NCBI RefSeq assembly: GCF_916618955.1
Contig: NZ_OU745390.1
Location: forward strand, 2,852,001-2,916,000
Direction of reading: 5' to 3'
Origin: Pseudomonas sp. Marseille-Q3773
Lineage (GTDB): Bacteria; Pseudomonadota; Gammaproteobacteria; Pseudomonadales; Pseudomonadaceae
DNA length: 64,000 nt
Made by a program: the position numbers and the translations under genes. The notes under the pieces were generated by a model. That model searched no databases. It was not told the DNA's origin and worked only from the letters and a program-made list of their open reading frames with translations. Every line of letters begins with the position of its first letter. The stretch's first letter is position 1. Shown in pieces: positions 9,143 through 19,392 of this stretch.

Positions 9143-9580
9143 TCAGGATTTCTCCAGGTTGGCCAGGATCCGGGCATGCACCCGCATGCACACCTGCAGG
9201 TCGGCCTCGTCCACCCCGGTGAACAACTCCACCCGCAGCTGGTTGGCAATGGTCTCGATCTGGTCGATCAGCGGCTTGGCCGGCGGGCACAGCACGATCT
9301 TCTTCGCCCGCCGGTCTTCCAGTACCGCCTGCCGGCGCACCAGCCCTTGTGCTTCCAGGCTGTCGAGCAGGCGCGCCAGGGTCGGCCCCTCGACACCCAC
9401 GCTCTGGGCCAGCTCGCGCTGGGTCGGGGCGTCTTCGAAACGGGCCAGGTGCAGCAACACCAGCCAGCGCGCCTGGGACAGGTTGAGCCCGGCCAGGCGG
9501 CGGTCCAGCTCGGCACGCCAGCCCCGGGACATCTGGGCCAGCTGCATGCCGAAGCGGTGTTGGTTGTCGGTCAGTGGCAT
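9143..9580 (-). CDS. MarR-family transcriptional regulator
   Basis: 145 residues with a winged helix in the middle (TQRELAQSVGVEGPTLARLLDSLEAQGLVRR, wing EDRRAKKIVL), close to the SlyA branch of MarR proteins. These dimers usually repress an adjacent or own promoter and release DNA on binding small phenolic ligands. I chose ATG 9580 with GAG at seven bases; a TTG lies two codons upstream. The likely operator CTAATTATTAG at 9601-9611 is about 20 bases before the start. Neighbours do not show what else it controls. Confidence 0.88.
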   Translation of the reverse strand: MPLTDNQHRFGMQLAQMSRGWRAELDRRLAGLNLSQARWLVLLHLARFEDAPTQRELAQSVGVEGPTLARLLDSLEAQGLVRRQAVLEDRRAKKIVLCPPAKPLIDQIETIANQLRVELFTGVDEADLQVCMRVHARILANLEKS

Positions 9581-9600
9581 AGGCAACTCATTGAACAGAT

Positions 9601-9611
9601 CTAATTATTAG
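9601..9611. promoter_or_regulatory. Candidate MarR operator
   Basis: CTAAT-T-ATTAG, an AT-rich palindrome in a GC-rich setting just upstream of the MarR gene. Autoregulation is typical of the family; binding is inferred. Confidence 0.4.
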
Positions 9612-9730
9612 GCAGCTAACCATGGCCCGCCCCACGAGGCAAGGCTCGGGCCCCGGTGAATGTCCGATTATCGTCAAAAAACATGACCAAGGTCAGCAGA
9701 TGGCGGCATTGCCGTCGCGCCGGGTGCCGG

Positions 9731-11878
9731 TCACAGCTCGAATTCGGCTGCCAGCGCCGCCCGTACGCAATACAGCACGCCTTCTGGCACGCGGCCGCCG
9801 AACAACGGCGCGATGGCCGATACCGGGGGCAGCTCGCCCTCGCCGTCGAGGAAGGCATCCTGCACTTCCATCAACAGGTCTTCCGGCAGGTCCAACGCCT
9901 GCTCCAGGCTCAATTCCTGACGCCCCAGCGCCTCGGCCAGCAGGCTGTAGACGTTCTTCTCGCTGCAATTGAGCTGCCCGGCGATCTGCGCCGGGGTCAT
10001 GCCGGCACGGGCCAGGCTGACCAGTTCGTGGCGCAGGTCAAGCACCACTTTCGGCGCCTCGGCGGTGCCGCCGCTGTTGTTCAGCACTTCGAGGAAGGCC
10101 TGCCCATAGCGCTCCAGCTTGCGCGCACCCACGCCGCTGACCTGGGCCATGTCGCTGAGGCTGACCGGCTGGCTGCGCAGCATCTCCAGCAAGGTCGAAT
10201 CGGGGAAGATGACGTAGGGCGGCACGCTGTGCTCTTCGGCCAGCTTGCGCCGCAAGGTGCGCAGCGCCTCCCACAGTTCGCGCTCTTCGGCACGCACCAG
10301 CTGGCTGGCCGGGCTGCCGCCGCCGGACGACGAGGCCCTGGCGCTGGTCTGCGGCTTGAGGTCACGGCGCAGCTGCAAGGTCACCTCGCCACGCAGCAGC
10401 GGCCGGCAGCTGTCGGACAGGCGCAGGCCGCCATAGCCTTCCAGGTCGATATCGACCAGGCCGCGCGCCACCAACTGACGGAACAGCGAACGCCACTCGA
10501 CCTCGGCCAGGCCCTTGCCCACACCAAACACCGAGAGTTTCTCGTGGCCGAAACTGCGTACCTTCTCGGTGTCCTTGCCCAGCAGCACGTCCACCAGGTG
10601 GCCGACGCCATAGCGCTGGCCGGTACGGAACACCGCCGACAGCGCCTGGCGGGCCGGCTCGGTGGCGTCCCAGGTCTGCACCTGGTCGACACAGTTGTCG
10701 CAGTGCCCGCACGGCTGTTCAAGAATCTCGTCGAAGTAGGCCAGCAGCGCCTGGCGCCGGCAGCGGGTTTCTTCGCACAGCGCCAGCATGGCGTCGAGCT
10801 TGTGCTGCTCGATGCGCTTGTGGCGTTCGTCACCTTCGGAGTTCTGCAGCATCTGCTTGAGCATCACCATGTCCTGCAGGCCGTAGGCCATCCAGGCATC
10901 GGAGGGCAGGCCGTCACGGCCGGCACGGCCGGTCTCCTGGTAGTACGCCTCCAGCGACTTGGGCAGGTCGAGGTGGGCGACGAAGCGTACGTTGGGCTTG
11001 TCGATGCCCATGCCGAAGGCAATGGTGGCGACCATGATCAGCCCTTCCTCGTTGAGGAACCGGTGCTGGTTGGCCGCGCGCGTCTCGGCAGGCAGGCCAG
11101 CGTGATAGGGCAACGCCGGGAAGCCCTGGTCGCAGAGGAAGGCGGCGGTTTCGTCGACCTTCTTGCGCGACAGGCAATAGACGATGCCGGCGTTGCCCCG
11201 GCGCTCGCCAAGGAACGCCATCAACTGCTTGCGCGGCGCCTCCTTGGGCACGATGCGGTAGAAGATGTTGGGCCGGTCGAAACTCGACAGGAAGCGCTCG
11301 GCGCCTTGCAGGTGCAGGCGCTGGACGATCTCTTCGCGGGTGCGCATGTCGGCCGTGGCGGTCAGGGCGATGCGCGGCACATGCGGGAACAGCTCGGCGA
11401 GCTGGCCAAGTTGCAGGTACTCGGGGCGGAAGTCGTGCCCCCATTGCGACACGCAGTGGGCTTCGTCGATGGCGAACAGGGCGATGTCCAGCTCGCGCAG
11501 GAAATCGAGCATGCGTGGCTGCACCAGGCGCTCCGGCGCCAGGTACAGCATCTTCACTTCGCCACGACGCAGGCGCCCGGCCAGTTCACGCTGCTGCTCG
11601 GGCGTCAGCGTGGAGTTCAGGGCGGCGGCCGGCACGCCCAGTTCATCGAGCGTGGCAACCTGGTCGTCCATCAGCGCGATCAGCGGCGAGACCACCACCG
11701 TCAGGCCCGGACGCAGCAACCCCGGCACCTGGAAACACAAGGACTTGCCGCCGCCGGTGGGCATCAGCACCAGGGCATCGCCGCCATTGGCCACGCAGTC
11801 GATGATCGCTGCCTGGCGCCCGCGGAAACTGTCGTAGCCGAAGACGTCCTTGAGAACGCGCTGAGCCTGTTCGAGCAT
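9731..11878 (-). CDS. recQ: ATP-dependent DNA helicase RecQ
   Basis: 715 residues. Superfamily 2 helicase motifs are in order: Walker A MPTGGGKS (about 45-52), [18 protein letters not shown] with DEAH box (about 140), TATAD, TAYG-type [32 protein letters not shown], then the four-cysteine zinc site of the RQC domain (ETRCRRQ...QPCGHCDNC) and an HRDC domain near the C-terminus. It unwinds 3'-5' in RecF-pathway repair. I chose ATG 11878, preceded by GGAG at six bases; upstream in-frame codons lack family similarity. The C-terminus is longer than in E. coli RecQ and carries a helix-turn-helix-like tail ([20 protein letters not shown]). Confidence 0.95.
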   Translation of the reverse strand: MLEQAQRVLKDVFGYDSFRGRQAAIIDCVANGGDALVLMPTGGGKSLCFQVPGLLRPGLTVVVSPLIALMDDQVATLDELGVPAAALNSTLTPEQQRELAGRLRRGEVKMLYLAPERLVQPRMLDFLRELDIALFAIDEAHCVSQWGHDFRPEYLQLGQLAELFPHVPRIALTATADMRTREEIVQRLHLQGAERFLSSFDRPNIFYRIVPKEAPRKQLMAFLGERRGNAGIVYCLSRKKVDETAAFLCDQGFPALPYHAGLPAETRAANQHRFLNEEGLIMVATIAFGMGIDKPNVRFVAHLDLPKSLEAYYQETGRAGRDGLPSDAWMAYGLQDMVMLKQMLQNSEGDERHKRIEQHKLDAMLALCEETRCRRQALLAYFDEILEQPCGHCDNCVDQVQTWDATEPARQALSAVFRTGQRYGVGHLVDVLLGKDTEKVRSFGHEKLSVFGVGKGLAEVEWRSLFRQLVARGLVDIDLEGYGGLRLSDSCRPLLRGEVTLQLRRDLKPQTSARASSSGGGSPASQLVRAEERELWEALRTLRRKLAEEHSVPPYVIFPDSTLLEMLRSQPVSLSDMAQVSGVGARKLERYGQAFLEVLNNSGGTAEAPKVVLDLRHELVSLARAGMTPAQIAGQLNCSEKNVYSLLAEALGRQELSLEQALDLPEDLLMEVQDAFLDGEGELPPVSAIAPLFGGRVPEGVLYCVRAALAAEFEL

Positions 11879-12123
11879 GTGCAACTCCACAAATCGCCGT
11901 ACCATCCTGGACACAGGCTGGACGAAAAACCCGCCCCGCACACGCCAAATGCGTAAGCGGTTTTTGCCAGGCCGCCGGCAAAACCGGCGCCTGGGTGAAA
12001 AATCGCGGAGTATACCGCAGCACTGCCTTGCGCAGGGCACCCGGTGATAGACGTTGCCTTTGCCCCAGCGCCGTCGCAAGGTGCTAGAATTCGTTATCGT
12101 TTATTCCCCAAGGTAGCCCTGTA

Positions 12124-12711
12124 ATGTCCTTCGCCGAGCAACTGACCCGCCTGCAAGCCTTCCTCGACGCCGACGAGCTGCACGAAGAAGCGCTGGACTA
12201 TGTCGCCGCCCACGGCTACCTCACCGCCCTGTCGATCAACGCGGAGGAAGTACCGGAGCGCGAGTGGATCGACGCCCTGTTCGCCGAAGAGCCACATTAC
12301 GCCAGCGACGCCCAGCGCACCGAAATCGAAGCCACCCTGGTTGCGCTGAAGGCACATATCGCCCGCCAGCTGGCCAGTGACGACGAGTTCGAGCTGCCGT
12401 GCGACCTTGACCTGACCGACGAGCCGGACGATTCCGACCTGCGCGGCTGGTGCATCGGCTTCATGGAAGGCGTGTTCCTGCGTGAAGAGGCCTGGTTCGA
12501 GAACGCCGAGGAAGAAGTCAGCGAGATGCTGCTGCCGATCATGGTCGGCTCGGGCCTGTTCGACGAGCAACCGGAGTTCGCCGATATCGCCAGCAATGCC
12601 AACCTGCAGGACGACATGATCGTACAGATCCCCGAAGCGCTGACCGCGCTGTTCCTGCTGCTGCACGCTCCTGACGAGAAACCGGCGCTGCTCAAGCCTC
12701 GCCACCACTGA
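12124..12711 (+). CDS. YecA/YgfB-family (UPF0149) protein
   Basis: 195 acidic residues. The regions FLDADELHEEALDYVAAHGYLTAL and DDSDLRGWCIGFMEGV are typical of UPF0149 all-helical proteins. The C-terminal SEC-C zinc motif of long YecA forms is absent. No biochemical role is settled. The next gene starts eight bases after its stop, so the two are likely co-transcribed. Confidence 0.82.
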   Translation: MSFAEQLTRLQAFLDADELHEEALDYVAAHGYLTALSINAEEVPEREWIDALFAEEPHYASDAQRTEIEATLVALKAHIARQLASDDEFELPCDLDLTDEPDDSDLRGWCIGFMEGVFLREEAWFENAEEEVSEMLLPIMVGSGLFDEQPEFADIASNANLQDDMIVQIPEALTALFLLLHAPDEKPALLKPRHH

Positions 12712-12718
12712 GTCGCCT

Positions 12719-13084
12719 GTGCGCTACGTGCTGCTGGCCACTGGCTGGCTCAGCGTTGCGCTGGGGGTGCTGGGGATTTTCCTGCCGGTCCTGCCCACCA
12801 CCCCGTTCCTGCTGCTGGCGGCGGCCTGCTTTGCCCGCAGCTCGCCGCGCTTTCACCACTGGCTGGTCCACCACCCCAAACTCGGGCCGTGGATTCGCGA
12901 CTACCTCAGTGGTGAAGGCATCCCCCTCAAGGGCAAGCTCTACGCCATCGGCCTGATGTGGGCCAGCATCGGCCTGTCATGCTACCTGGTCCCCCTGTTC
13001 TGGGCCCGCGCTTTCATGCTGGCCAGCGCTGTACTGGTGAGCTTGTATATCCTCAGCCAGAAAACCCTGCCCAAGCCGAAGTGA
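12719..13084 (+). CDS. DUF454 (YbaN-type) inner-membrane protein
   Basis: 121 residues, start GTG at 12719. The N-terminus has a helix, then LPVLPTTPFLLLAAACFARSSPRFHHWL, the DUF454 signature, and a second pair of hydrophobic segments near the C-terminus. Function is unknown for the family. The gene begins eight bases after the YecA-like stop, with no strong ribosome site, so its translation may depend on the gene before it. Confidence 0.85.
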   Translation: MRYVLLATGWLSVALGVLGIFLPVLPTTPFLLLAAACFARSSPRFHHWLVHHPKLGPWIRDYLSGEGIPLKGKLYAIGLMWASIGLSCYLVPLFWARAFMLASAVLVSLYILSQKTLPKPK

Positions 13085-13394
13085 CATTTTTTTGTCGCCA
13101 AATATCAATTTTGCCTAGCTACGTGCGCGCTTATCCAAAATCGTTCTGGAACCCGCGCAAACCTCTCTATCCACTGGCTTTTCAGGGCTTTCAACGCGCT
13201 ATCGATCTTCCAGGCAGGTCCAGTTTTTAGACTTTCCAGCGCTTACATGGAAATTTGATATGAATAAATCTTCTTATCTATCGCGTTGAATGTACTTAGC
13301 TGTGTCGTTAAAAACCTGCAACACTATATGCGATAACTATTTCGTCATTTTTTTGGCGACAGCAGGATCAATTCCAGGATCAGGGAGATGTACC
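13085..13394. promoter_or_regulatory. AT-rich leader of the LapE-type gene with an inverted motif
   Basis: 310 bases with no gene. The stretch is clearly AT-richer than its surroundings. TGTCGCCAAA at 13093-13102 recurs inverted as TTTGGCGACA at 13352-13361, and both are flanked by a run of T (ATTTTTTT) on the same strand. This could be a paired regulator site; no known consensus was matched. A GGGAG ribosome site lies at 13383-13387. Confidence 0.4.
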
Positions 13395-14753
13395 ATGCGC
13401 GTTTTGAACCCCATCACCAGTGCACTGCTGTTGGCCCTGGCGAGTGCCAACGTACAGGCGATGTCGATCACCGAGGCTGTCCAAAGCGCCGTGGACTACC
13501 ATCCGCAAATCAGCTCCAACCGCAACAGCAAGCTGTCGGCCGATGAAGACGTGAAATTTGCGCGTGGTGGCTACTACCCTTCCGTGGACCTGGTCGCTGG
13601 CTATGGCCGCCAGCGTTCGGACAACACCAGCACGCGTGCCGAGGGCAACCACAACAAGGAAACCCTCAACTACACCCAGTCCGAGCTGCGCCTGCGGCAG
13701 ATGATCTTCGACGGTTTCAACACCTCGAACGAAGTGGGCCGCACCGAGGCGGTCTCGACCTCCCGCGCCTACTACACCCAGGCCGTTGCCCAGGATGTCG
13801 CCCTGCGTGCGGTCGAGGTATACCTGGAGGTGCTCAAGCGCCGTGAACTGGTAACGCTGGCCAAGAACAACCTGCAAGCCCACCTGCGGGTCAACGACCA
13901 GATCGGCCTGCGCAACGAGCGCGGCGTCGGCAGCACCGCCGACCTTGACCAGTCCCGCGCACGTCGCGCCCTGGCGGAAAACAACCTGGACACCGCCGAA
14001 GTCGACCTGGCCGACGCCGAGGCCAACTTCTTCAGCGTGGTCGGGCGCATGCCGGACGAGCTGGAGGCCCCGCAGTCGATCAAGGTGGCAATGCCCGCCA
14101 ACCTCGAAGAAGCACGCGAGGGCATGCGCCAGAACAACCCGTACATCAAGTCGGCCCAGGCTGATGTCAACGCTGCCGAGAAGCAGTACGAAGTGGCCAA
14201 GTCGACGTTCTACCCACGCTTCGACGCCATCCTGGCCACCGGTGCCAACAACAACACCGGCGGCGAGAAGGGCCACAACAACAATGACTGGCAGGCCGGC
14301 GTGGAGATGAACTACAACCTGTTCCGCGGCGGCAGCGACAAGGCTCGCCTGCAGTCCGACGCGCACAAGATCAACCAGGCCCTGGACATCCGCAACAACG
14401 CCCTGCGCGAGCTGACCGAGAACCTGAGCCTGGCGTGGAACGCCATGAACAACGCCAGCAAGCAGCTGCCGACCGCGCGTGAGTACGCCGAAACGACCAA
14501 GCGCGTGCGTGCCGCCTACCAGGACCAGTTCGGCCTGGGCCAGCGTACCCTGCTGGACGTGCTCGACAGTGAAAACGAGCTGTACAACGCCGACCGCCGC
14601 TACACCGAAGTGCGTTATACCGAGGAATTCTCGCGTTACCGCGTGCTGGCGACCATGGGCGAGCTATTGAGCAAGCAACGCATTTCGCTGCCGCCGGAGG
14701 CGCTGGCTGCTACTGAAGTGACCACCGAGGCGCGTTTGCCCGAGATGCGTTGA
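13395..14753 (+). CDS. lapE: TolC-family outer membrane factor, LapE/AggA type
   Basis: 452 residues with a signal peptide (MRVLNP...ANVQA, about 1-21) and the two outer-membrane efflux repeats of TolC proteins. Characteristic parts are ITEAVQSAVDYHPQI, long helices around 120-230 and 300-420, GLGQRTLLDVLDSENELYNA near the end, and AGVEMNYNLFRGG. It resembles agglutination protein AggA/LapE, the outer-membrane channel for export of the adhesin LapA. From memory, P. putida KT2440 lapE also lies away from lapABC; no ABC or membrane-fusion gene is next to it here either. I chose ATG 13395 as the first residue of the signal peptide; 13290 is an upstream extension. The LapA link is inferred. Confidence 0.8.
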   Translation: MRVLNPITSALLLALASANVQAMSITEAVQSAVDYHPQISSNRNSKLSADEDVKFARGGYYPSVDLVAGYGRQRSDNTSTRAEGNHNKETLNYTQSELRLRQMIFDGFNTSNEVGRTEAVSTSRAYYTQAVAQDVALRAVEVYLEVLKRRELVTLAKNNLQAHLRVNDQIGLRNERGVGSTADLDQSRARRALAENNLDTAEVDLADAEANFFSVVGRMPDELEAPQSIKVAMPANLEEAREGMRQNNPYIKSAQADVNAAEKQYEVAKSTFYPRFDAILATGANNNTGGEKGHNNNDWQAGVEMNYNLFRGGSDKARLQSDAHKINQALDIRNNALRELTENLSLAWNAMNNASKQLPTAREYAETTKRVRAAYQDQFGLGQRTLLDVLDSENELYNADRRYTEVRYTEEFSRYRVLATMGELLSKQRISLPPEALAATEVTTEARLPEMR

Positions 14754-14769
14754 TCGGTTTGCGATTGCC

Positions 14770-14788
14770 GGGGCCGTTTTGCGGCCCC
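14770..14788 (+). terminator. Hairpin after the LapE-type gene
   Basis: GGGGCCG-TTTTG-CGGCCCC, a stem 16 bases after the stop, between convergent genes. No clear U-tract follows. Confidence 0.5.
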
Positions 14789-14793
14789 CAGTT

Positions 14794-15393
14794 TCACTCG
14801 GTGCCGTGGTTACGCTGGTATGTCTCGACCCCCATGGCCCTGATCTGCCCCTCGATCAATGCCTCGAACGGCGCCAGCAGCGCATCGAAGCTGGCCGGCT
14901 GTTCCAGCGCATTCAATGCCCCTACCACCGCCTCGATAGTCGACAACGCCCCCGCCTCCGGCGCCTTGCGCAAGCGATAGCGCGACGGCGCAACAGCCCC
15001 CAGCGTGACCCTCGGCAACGCCTCCAGCAGCGGGTTCAGGTACAGCAGCTTGCGCGCCTTGCGCCAGGTACCGTCAGGCACGATCAGCAGCAAGGGTTCG
15101 TCGTGCACCTGGTGGTAAGGCGCCAGCACCCGGGCCTGATCGCCTGGGAACAACAGGGCCGGCCGATAGCCGGGCGTCGCCAGCAATACGTGCAGGTCCT
15201 CGAATACCTCGCCGACCCGTAACTCGGCATTGGTCAGGCCCAGGGCAGCCAGGCGGGCGGTGTTGAGCGCATGGCTGGTTTCACTGTGGTGCTGCAGCAG
15301 GATGACGCGGGTGCGGCTGTCGAGTGCCGGGATCAGTGGGCAGAGGCAATGGTCGAGCGGACGCTGGCAGCGCTCGCAGCGGGGTCTGGGCAT
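14794..15393 (-). CDS. DTW-domain tRNA acp3U modification enzyme (TapT-like)
   Basis: 199 residues. The N-terminal four-cysteine motif CERCQRPLDHCLC, the HHSET motif and the DGTWRKARKL motif (the DTW signature with Gly inserted) define the DTW family. Family members such as E. coli TapT add a 3-amino-3-carboxypropyl group from SAM to uridine 47 of tRNA. The ATG at 15393 has GGAG at six bases; the longer frame to 15609 is an upstream extension. Confidence 0.87.
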   Translation of the reverse strand: MPRPRCERCQRPLDHCLCPLIPALDSRTRVILLQHHSETSHALNTARLAALGLTNAELRVGEVFEDLHVLLATPGYRPALLFPGDQARVLAPYHQVHDEPLLLIVPDGTWRKARKLLYLNPLLEALPRVTLGAVAPSRYRLRKAPEAGALSTIEAVVGALNALEQPASFDALLAPFEALIEGQIRAMGVETYQRNHGTE

Positions 15394-15457
15394 GGGATTC
15401 TCCTTGGCCGGAGCAGTTTGCCACAAACCCGGGGCCGACAACGCGGCCCCAGCCAGC

Positions 15458-17023
15458 TCAGCGGTTGAAGCGTTCCGCCAGGCTGTGCAGGTACTCGGCC
15501 ATGCGCTCCAGGTCCTGGCTGATTTCCGCGCCTTGCCTGGCCTGCCCGGCGCTCTCGTCGCACAGGTGGGCAATCCGCACGATCTGCTGGTTGATATCCT
15601 CGGCCACATGACTCTGCTGCTCCGACGCAGTCGCCATCTGCTGGCTCATGCCAGTGATCCGGCTGACCGCCTGGGCAATCCCGCTCAGCGCTGCCTGTAC
15701 CGCCTCGACACTGTGCACGCTGTCACGGGAAATCTGTTCGCCACGGCTGGCGGTGCTCACCGCCCGCTCGGCCCCGGCGCGCAACGAGGCAATGATCTGG
15801 TGGATCTCCTCGGTCGACGCGCGGGTGCGCTGGGCCAGTGAACGCACTTCGTCCGCCACCACGGCAAAGCCGCGCCCCTGCTCGCCGGCGCGGGCCGCCT
15901 CGATGGCCGCGTTGAGCGCCAGCAGGTTGGTCTGCTCGGCGATCGAAGTAATCACATCGACCACGCTGCCAATCGACTGGGTCTGTTCGGCCAAGGCATT
16001 GACCGCCTGGCCGATGTCATTCACCGCATCGCTCATGCTGCCCATGGCCTTCAGGCTCTGCAGCGCCAGCTCGCTGCCCTGCTGCGCCAGCTGGTCGGCA
16101 TCGCCGGCGGCATGCGCCGTGCTCTGCACGTTGTGGGTGACCTGCTGGATGGTCGCCGCCATCTGCGCGATGGCAGTGGCAGACTGGTCGGTCTCGTTGC
16201 GCTGGCGGTCGAGCATCTGCGCCTGGGCATCGGAAAGGCCAGCCGACTGCGCGGCCCGCGACTTCACCCCGACGCCGGCATCGACCAGGCGGGTCAGGGC
16301 TGTTTGCAGGCGCGCCTCTTCACTGATGATGGCCAGGTCAAGCTGGCCCTGCAGACCTGGGTTGTCGCTGTAGGTCAGCGCCACCAGCGGGCTGGTGAAG
16401 GCCTTGGGGTGTTCGGCCAAGGTGCGGCGAATAGCCTGGTTCTGGCGCAGCTCGACCAGGTACCAGGCCAGCAGCAGGCTGGCCATCAGCACGCCCAGCG
16501 CCGCATAAGGCGGCAGCCACAGGTAGCCTGCCGCCGACAGCAGGCCAGCCCCGATCAATGGCCAGCCGTGGCCCAGGCCATGCCCCAGGCGGGCCGCCCA
16601 CGGCACTGGCGCGCGGCCGGCGCGCAAGCGCGCATACAGCGCTTCGGCGCGGCGGATCTGCTCGCGCGTGGGCACCGAGCGCACCGACTCGTAGCCACTG
16701 ATGCGGCCCTGTTCGTAGATGGCCGTGACATAAGCGCTGACCCAGTAGAAATCGCCGTTCTTCGCCCGGTTCTTGACCACGCCCATCCACGGCTTGCCTT
16801 GCTTGATGGTGTCCCACATATGACCGAACACGGCCGGCGGCATGTCGGGGTGACGCACCAGGTTATGCGGTTGCCCGACCAGCTCGTCATAGGTGAAACC
16901 GCTGATCGCCACGAAAGCGTCGTTGCAATAGGTGATGCGGCTGTTGAGGTCAGTGGTGGAAATCAGGCGTTGGTCGCTGGAGAAGGTTCTTTCGTGCTCA
17001 GTGACGGGCAAGTTCATGCGCAT
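15458..17023 (-). CDS. Aer-type PAS chemoreceptor
   Basis: 521 residues with one PAS domain at about 15-125 ([30 protein letters not shown]... [14 protein letters not shown]), two adjacent hydrophobic stretches near 150-190 that look like the Aer membrane anchor, and a methyl-accepting signalling domain (about 230-510) with the conserved hairpin [32 protein letters not shown]. Aer proteins sense oxygen or redox state through PAS-bound FAD and steer taxis. P. putida has several Aer paralogues. In P. aeruginosa this neighbourhood holds the PAS receptor BdlA next to gbuR, so the position is likely conserved while the protein has Aer, not BdlA, architecture. Confidence 0.85.
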   Translation of the reverse strand: MRMNLPVTEHERTFSSDQRLISTTDLNSRITYCNDAFVAISGFTYDELVGQPHNLVRHPDMPPAVFGHMWDTIKQGKPWMGVVKNRAKNGDFYWVSAYVTAIYEQGRISGYESVRSVPTREQIRRAEALYARLRAGRAPVPWAARLGHGLGHGWPLIGAGLLSAAGYLWLPPYAALGVLMASLLLAWYLVELRQNQAIRRTLAEHPKAFTSPLVALTYSDNPGLQGQLDLAIISEEARLQTALTRLVDAGVGVKSRAAQSAGLSDAQAQMLDRQRNETDQSATAIAQMAATIQQVTHNVQSTAHAAGDADQLAQQGSELALQSLKAMGSMSDAVNDIGQAVNALAEQTQSIGSVVDVITSIAEQTNLLALNAAIEAARAGEQGRGFAVVADEVRSLAQRTRASTEEIHQIIASLRAGAERAVSTASRGEQISRDSVHSVEAVQAALSGIAQAVSRITGMSQQMATASEQQSHVAEDINQQIVRIAHLCDESAGQARQGAEISQDLERMAEYLHSLAERFNR

Positions 17024-17161
17024 CTTGGGCGATCCTTGCAGGATAATTTAGGGGAAAAATCATCAGCGCAAGTTGATATGTAGCAGAGCGCTATCAGTTT
17101 AGCGGCCCGCATTTGCAGGAATTTAAGGCGTCCCGACGGAATGTTGTGAACGCCTTGTTCA

Positions 17162-18055
17162 TCAGCCAACGTTGAGCTGGCTTTTCAACAGGTCGCGGAA
17201 GGTCTGGATCAGCGGCTCACGGCTGCGTCCGCGGCGGATGATCAACGAAAACGGCGCCTGGTAACCGAAGGTGGAAGGCGACAGCACGCGCAGGTCGCCC
17301 TTGTCGACCCAGGCCTGGGCATAATGCTCGGGCAGGTAGCCGATGTAGGCGCCGGAAAGAATCAGGATCAGTTGCGCTTCCATGCTTTCCACCGTCGCCG
17401 CACTGTGCTTGAAGCCGTGCCGGGCCAGCTCGGCCTGGCTCCAGTAGCCGCGCCCGACCATGCGTTGCTGGGTCACCACCTGCTCGGGGATTCGCCGCTC
17501 GCCATACAGCGGGTGGCGGCTGCTGCAGTACAACCAGTGCTGCTCGCGGTACAGCGGCTGATACAGCAGCCCGCTCATGCGCGAGGAAAACGCCCCGATG
17601 GCCAGGTCCAGGCGATTGTCCTGCACGCCCAACTGCAGTTCGTAAGGGCTGGACACCGACAGGTGCAGGTGCACCGCCGGGTGTTCCTGGCTGTAGGCAC
17701 CGATAGCTTCGGCCAGTGGCAAGGCGCGGTCGCCGACTGTGGAGTCGATCACGCCAAGGTTGAGGGTGCCGCGCAACTCGCCCTTGAGGGCAGCGGCGTA
17801 CTGTTCGAAACCGTCCAGTTCGGCCAGCAGACGCAGGGTTTCCTGGTGGAACAGTTCGCCCTTGCTGGTGAGGCTGAAGCCGCCACGGCCGCGGTGGCAC
17901 AGCACGATGCCCAGGGCGCCTTCCAGCTGGCTCATGTAAGTACTGATGGCCGAGGTCGACAGGTTCAGCTCGCGCTGGGCGTTGGCGAAACCCTGGTGGC
18001 GCACCACGCTGACGAAGATGCGCAGCAGTTTCAGGTCGGGCAAGGTAGAGGCCAT
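17162..18055 (-). CDS. gbuR: LysR-family regulator, probable GbuR
   Basis: 297 residues. The N-terminal helix-turn-helix (LKLLRIFVSVVRHQGFANAQRELNLSTSAISTYMSQLEGALG) is followed by a LysR effector domain. It is divergent from gbuA, as GbuR is in P. aeruginosa, where it activates guanidinobutyrase in response to 4-guanidinobutyrate. I chose ATG 18055; an in-frame start at 18073 adds MWNCCP. The intergenic palindrome at 18110-18133 is a fitting operator. The symbol rests on synteny. Confidence 0.8.
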   Translation of the reverse strand: MASTLPDLKLLRIFVSVVRHQGFANAQRELNLSTSAISTYMSQLEGALGIVLCHRGRGGFSLTSKGELFHQETLRLLAELDGFEQYAAALKGELRGTLNLGVIDSTVGDRALPLAEAIGAYSQEHPAVHLHLSVSSPYELQLGVQDNRLDLAIGAFSSRMSGLLYQPLYREQHWLYCSSRHPLYGERRIPEQVVTQQRMVGRGYWSQAELARHGFKHSAATVESMEAQLILILSGAYIGYLPEHYAQAWVDKGDLRVLSPSTFGYQAPFSLIIRRGRSREPLIQTFRDLLKSQLNVG

Positions 18056-18109
18056 GGGGCAGCAGTTCCACAACAGTGTTTGCGCGCAGTCTAACCGCTG
18101 CGCCCGCGT

Positions 18110-18133
18110 TTAGTTCAGAAATTCCTGAACTAA
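18110..18133. promoter_or_regulatory. Candidate GbuR operator
   Basis: TTAGTTCAG-AAATTC-CTGAACTAA, a perfect nine-base inverted repeat between the divergent LysR gene and gbuA, 55 bases from the LysR start. LysR proteins bind such dyads of T-N11-A type. The binding is inferred. Confidence 0.6.
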
Positions 18134-18272
18134 GTATTTGCCGGCAGCGATTTGTCCCCGGCAGTACCTTCAGCAGACTTGGCCGAAATGTCCCTGCCCG
18201 CCGTCAACCAACAGGCGTGCGGCGGCACAGGTTCGAACAAACAGAACAATCGACCGACTGATGAGGCCCACC

Positions 18273-19223
18273 GTGGACAAGATTCTCCACCAACCACTGG
18301 GCGGCAACGAAATGCCGCGTTTCGGCGGCATCGCCACCATGCTTCGCCTTCCCCACCTGCAAACTGCCCAAGGCCTGGACGCTGCGTTCATCGGCGTGCC
18401 CCTGGACATCGGCACCTCGCTGCGCTCCGGCACCCGCTTCGGGCCACGGCAGATCCGCGCCGAATCGGTCATGATCCGCCCGTACAACATGGCTACCGGG
18501 GCTGCCCCGTTCGACTCGCTGTCGGTGGCCGACATCGGTGACGTGGCGATCAACACCTTCAACCTGCTGGACGCCGTGCGCATCATCGAAGAAGCGTATG
18601 ACGAGATCCTCGAGCACAACATCATCCCGTTGACCCTGGGTGGCGACCACACCATCACCCTGCCGATCCTGCGCGCACTGCACAAGAAGCACGGCAAGAT
18701 CGGCCTGGTGCACATCGATGCCCACGCCGACGTCAACGACCACATGTTCGGCGAGAAGATCGCCCACGGCACCACCTTCCGCCGCGCCGTGGAAGAAGGC
18801 CTGCTCGATTGCGAACGCGTGGTGCAGATCGGCCTGCGCGCCCAGGGCTACACCGCCGATGACTTCAACTGGAGCCGCCGCCAGGGCTTCCGCGTGGTCC
18901 AGGCCGAAGAGTGCTGGCACCAGTCGCTGGTACCGCTGATGGCCGAAGTGCGGGAAAAGGTCGGCGGCGGCCCGGTGTACCTGTCGTTCGACATCGATGG
19001 CATCGACCCGGCCTGGGCACCAGGCACCGGCACCCCGGAAATCGGCGGCTTGACCACCATCCAGGCGATGGAGATCATTCGCGGCTGCCACGGCCTGGAC
19101 CTGATCGGCTGTGACCTGGTCGAAGTCTCCCCGCCTTACGACACCACCGGCAACACCTCGCTGCTCGGTGCCAACCTGCTGTTCGAGATGCTCTGCGTGC
19201 TTCCAGGCGTAGTGCGCCGCTGA
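18273..19223 (+). CDS. gbuA: Guanidinobutyrase (agmatinase-family ureohydrolase)
   Basis: 316 residues of the arginase/agmatinase fold. Manganese ligands are seen in LTLGGDHT, HIDAHADVND and SFDIDGIDPAWAPGTGTPE. By recollection it closely follows P. aeruginosa GbuA, which hydrolyses 4-guanidinobutyrate to GABA and urea in arginine transaminase and guanidino catabolism. Such genes are often labelled agmatinase. The start is GTG 18273 (Met-Asp-Lys), with GAGG at seven bases; an ATG four codons upstream is also in frame. It is followed by a sodium-solute symporter that probably imports its substrate. Divergent from gbuR. Confidence 0.88.
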   Translation: MDKILHQPLGGNEMPRFGGIATMLRLPHLQTAQGLDAAFIGVPLDIGTSLRSGTRFGPRQIRAESVMIRPYNMATGAAPFDSLSVADIGDVAINTFNLLDAVRIIEEAYDEILEHNIIPLTLGGDHTITLPILRALHKKHGKIGLVHIDAHADVNDHMFGEKIAHGTTFRRAVEEGLLDCERVVQIGLRAQGYTADDFNWSRRQGFRVVQAEECWHQSLVPLMAEVREKVGGGPVYLSFDIDGIDPAWAPGTGTPEIGGLTTIQAMEIIRGCHGLDLIGCDLVEVSPPYDTTGNTSLLGANLLFEMLCVLPGVVRR

Positions 19224-19392
19224 CCGGACACACGGCACCTTTTGCAGAGGTGGCCACAGTACTTGCTACACCCCGGCAGGAGCCATGAGGGAGGGCCACT
19301 GAGGCCCGCCAACACACGACAGGACCGCCGGGCGCCGTGAACCCGCCCGGGTGGTCGATCTCGCCATAATAAAGATAATCGGGAGACCCCCA

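Noticed and set aside
9656..11956. 766-codon open frame on the plus strand
   Set aside because: It lies antisense to recQ and has low-complexity His/Gln/Arg-rich translation typical of GC-rich shadow frames; recQ on the other strand has all helicase motifs.
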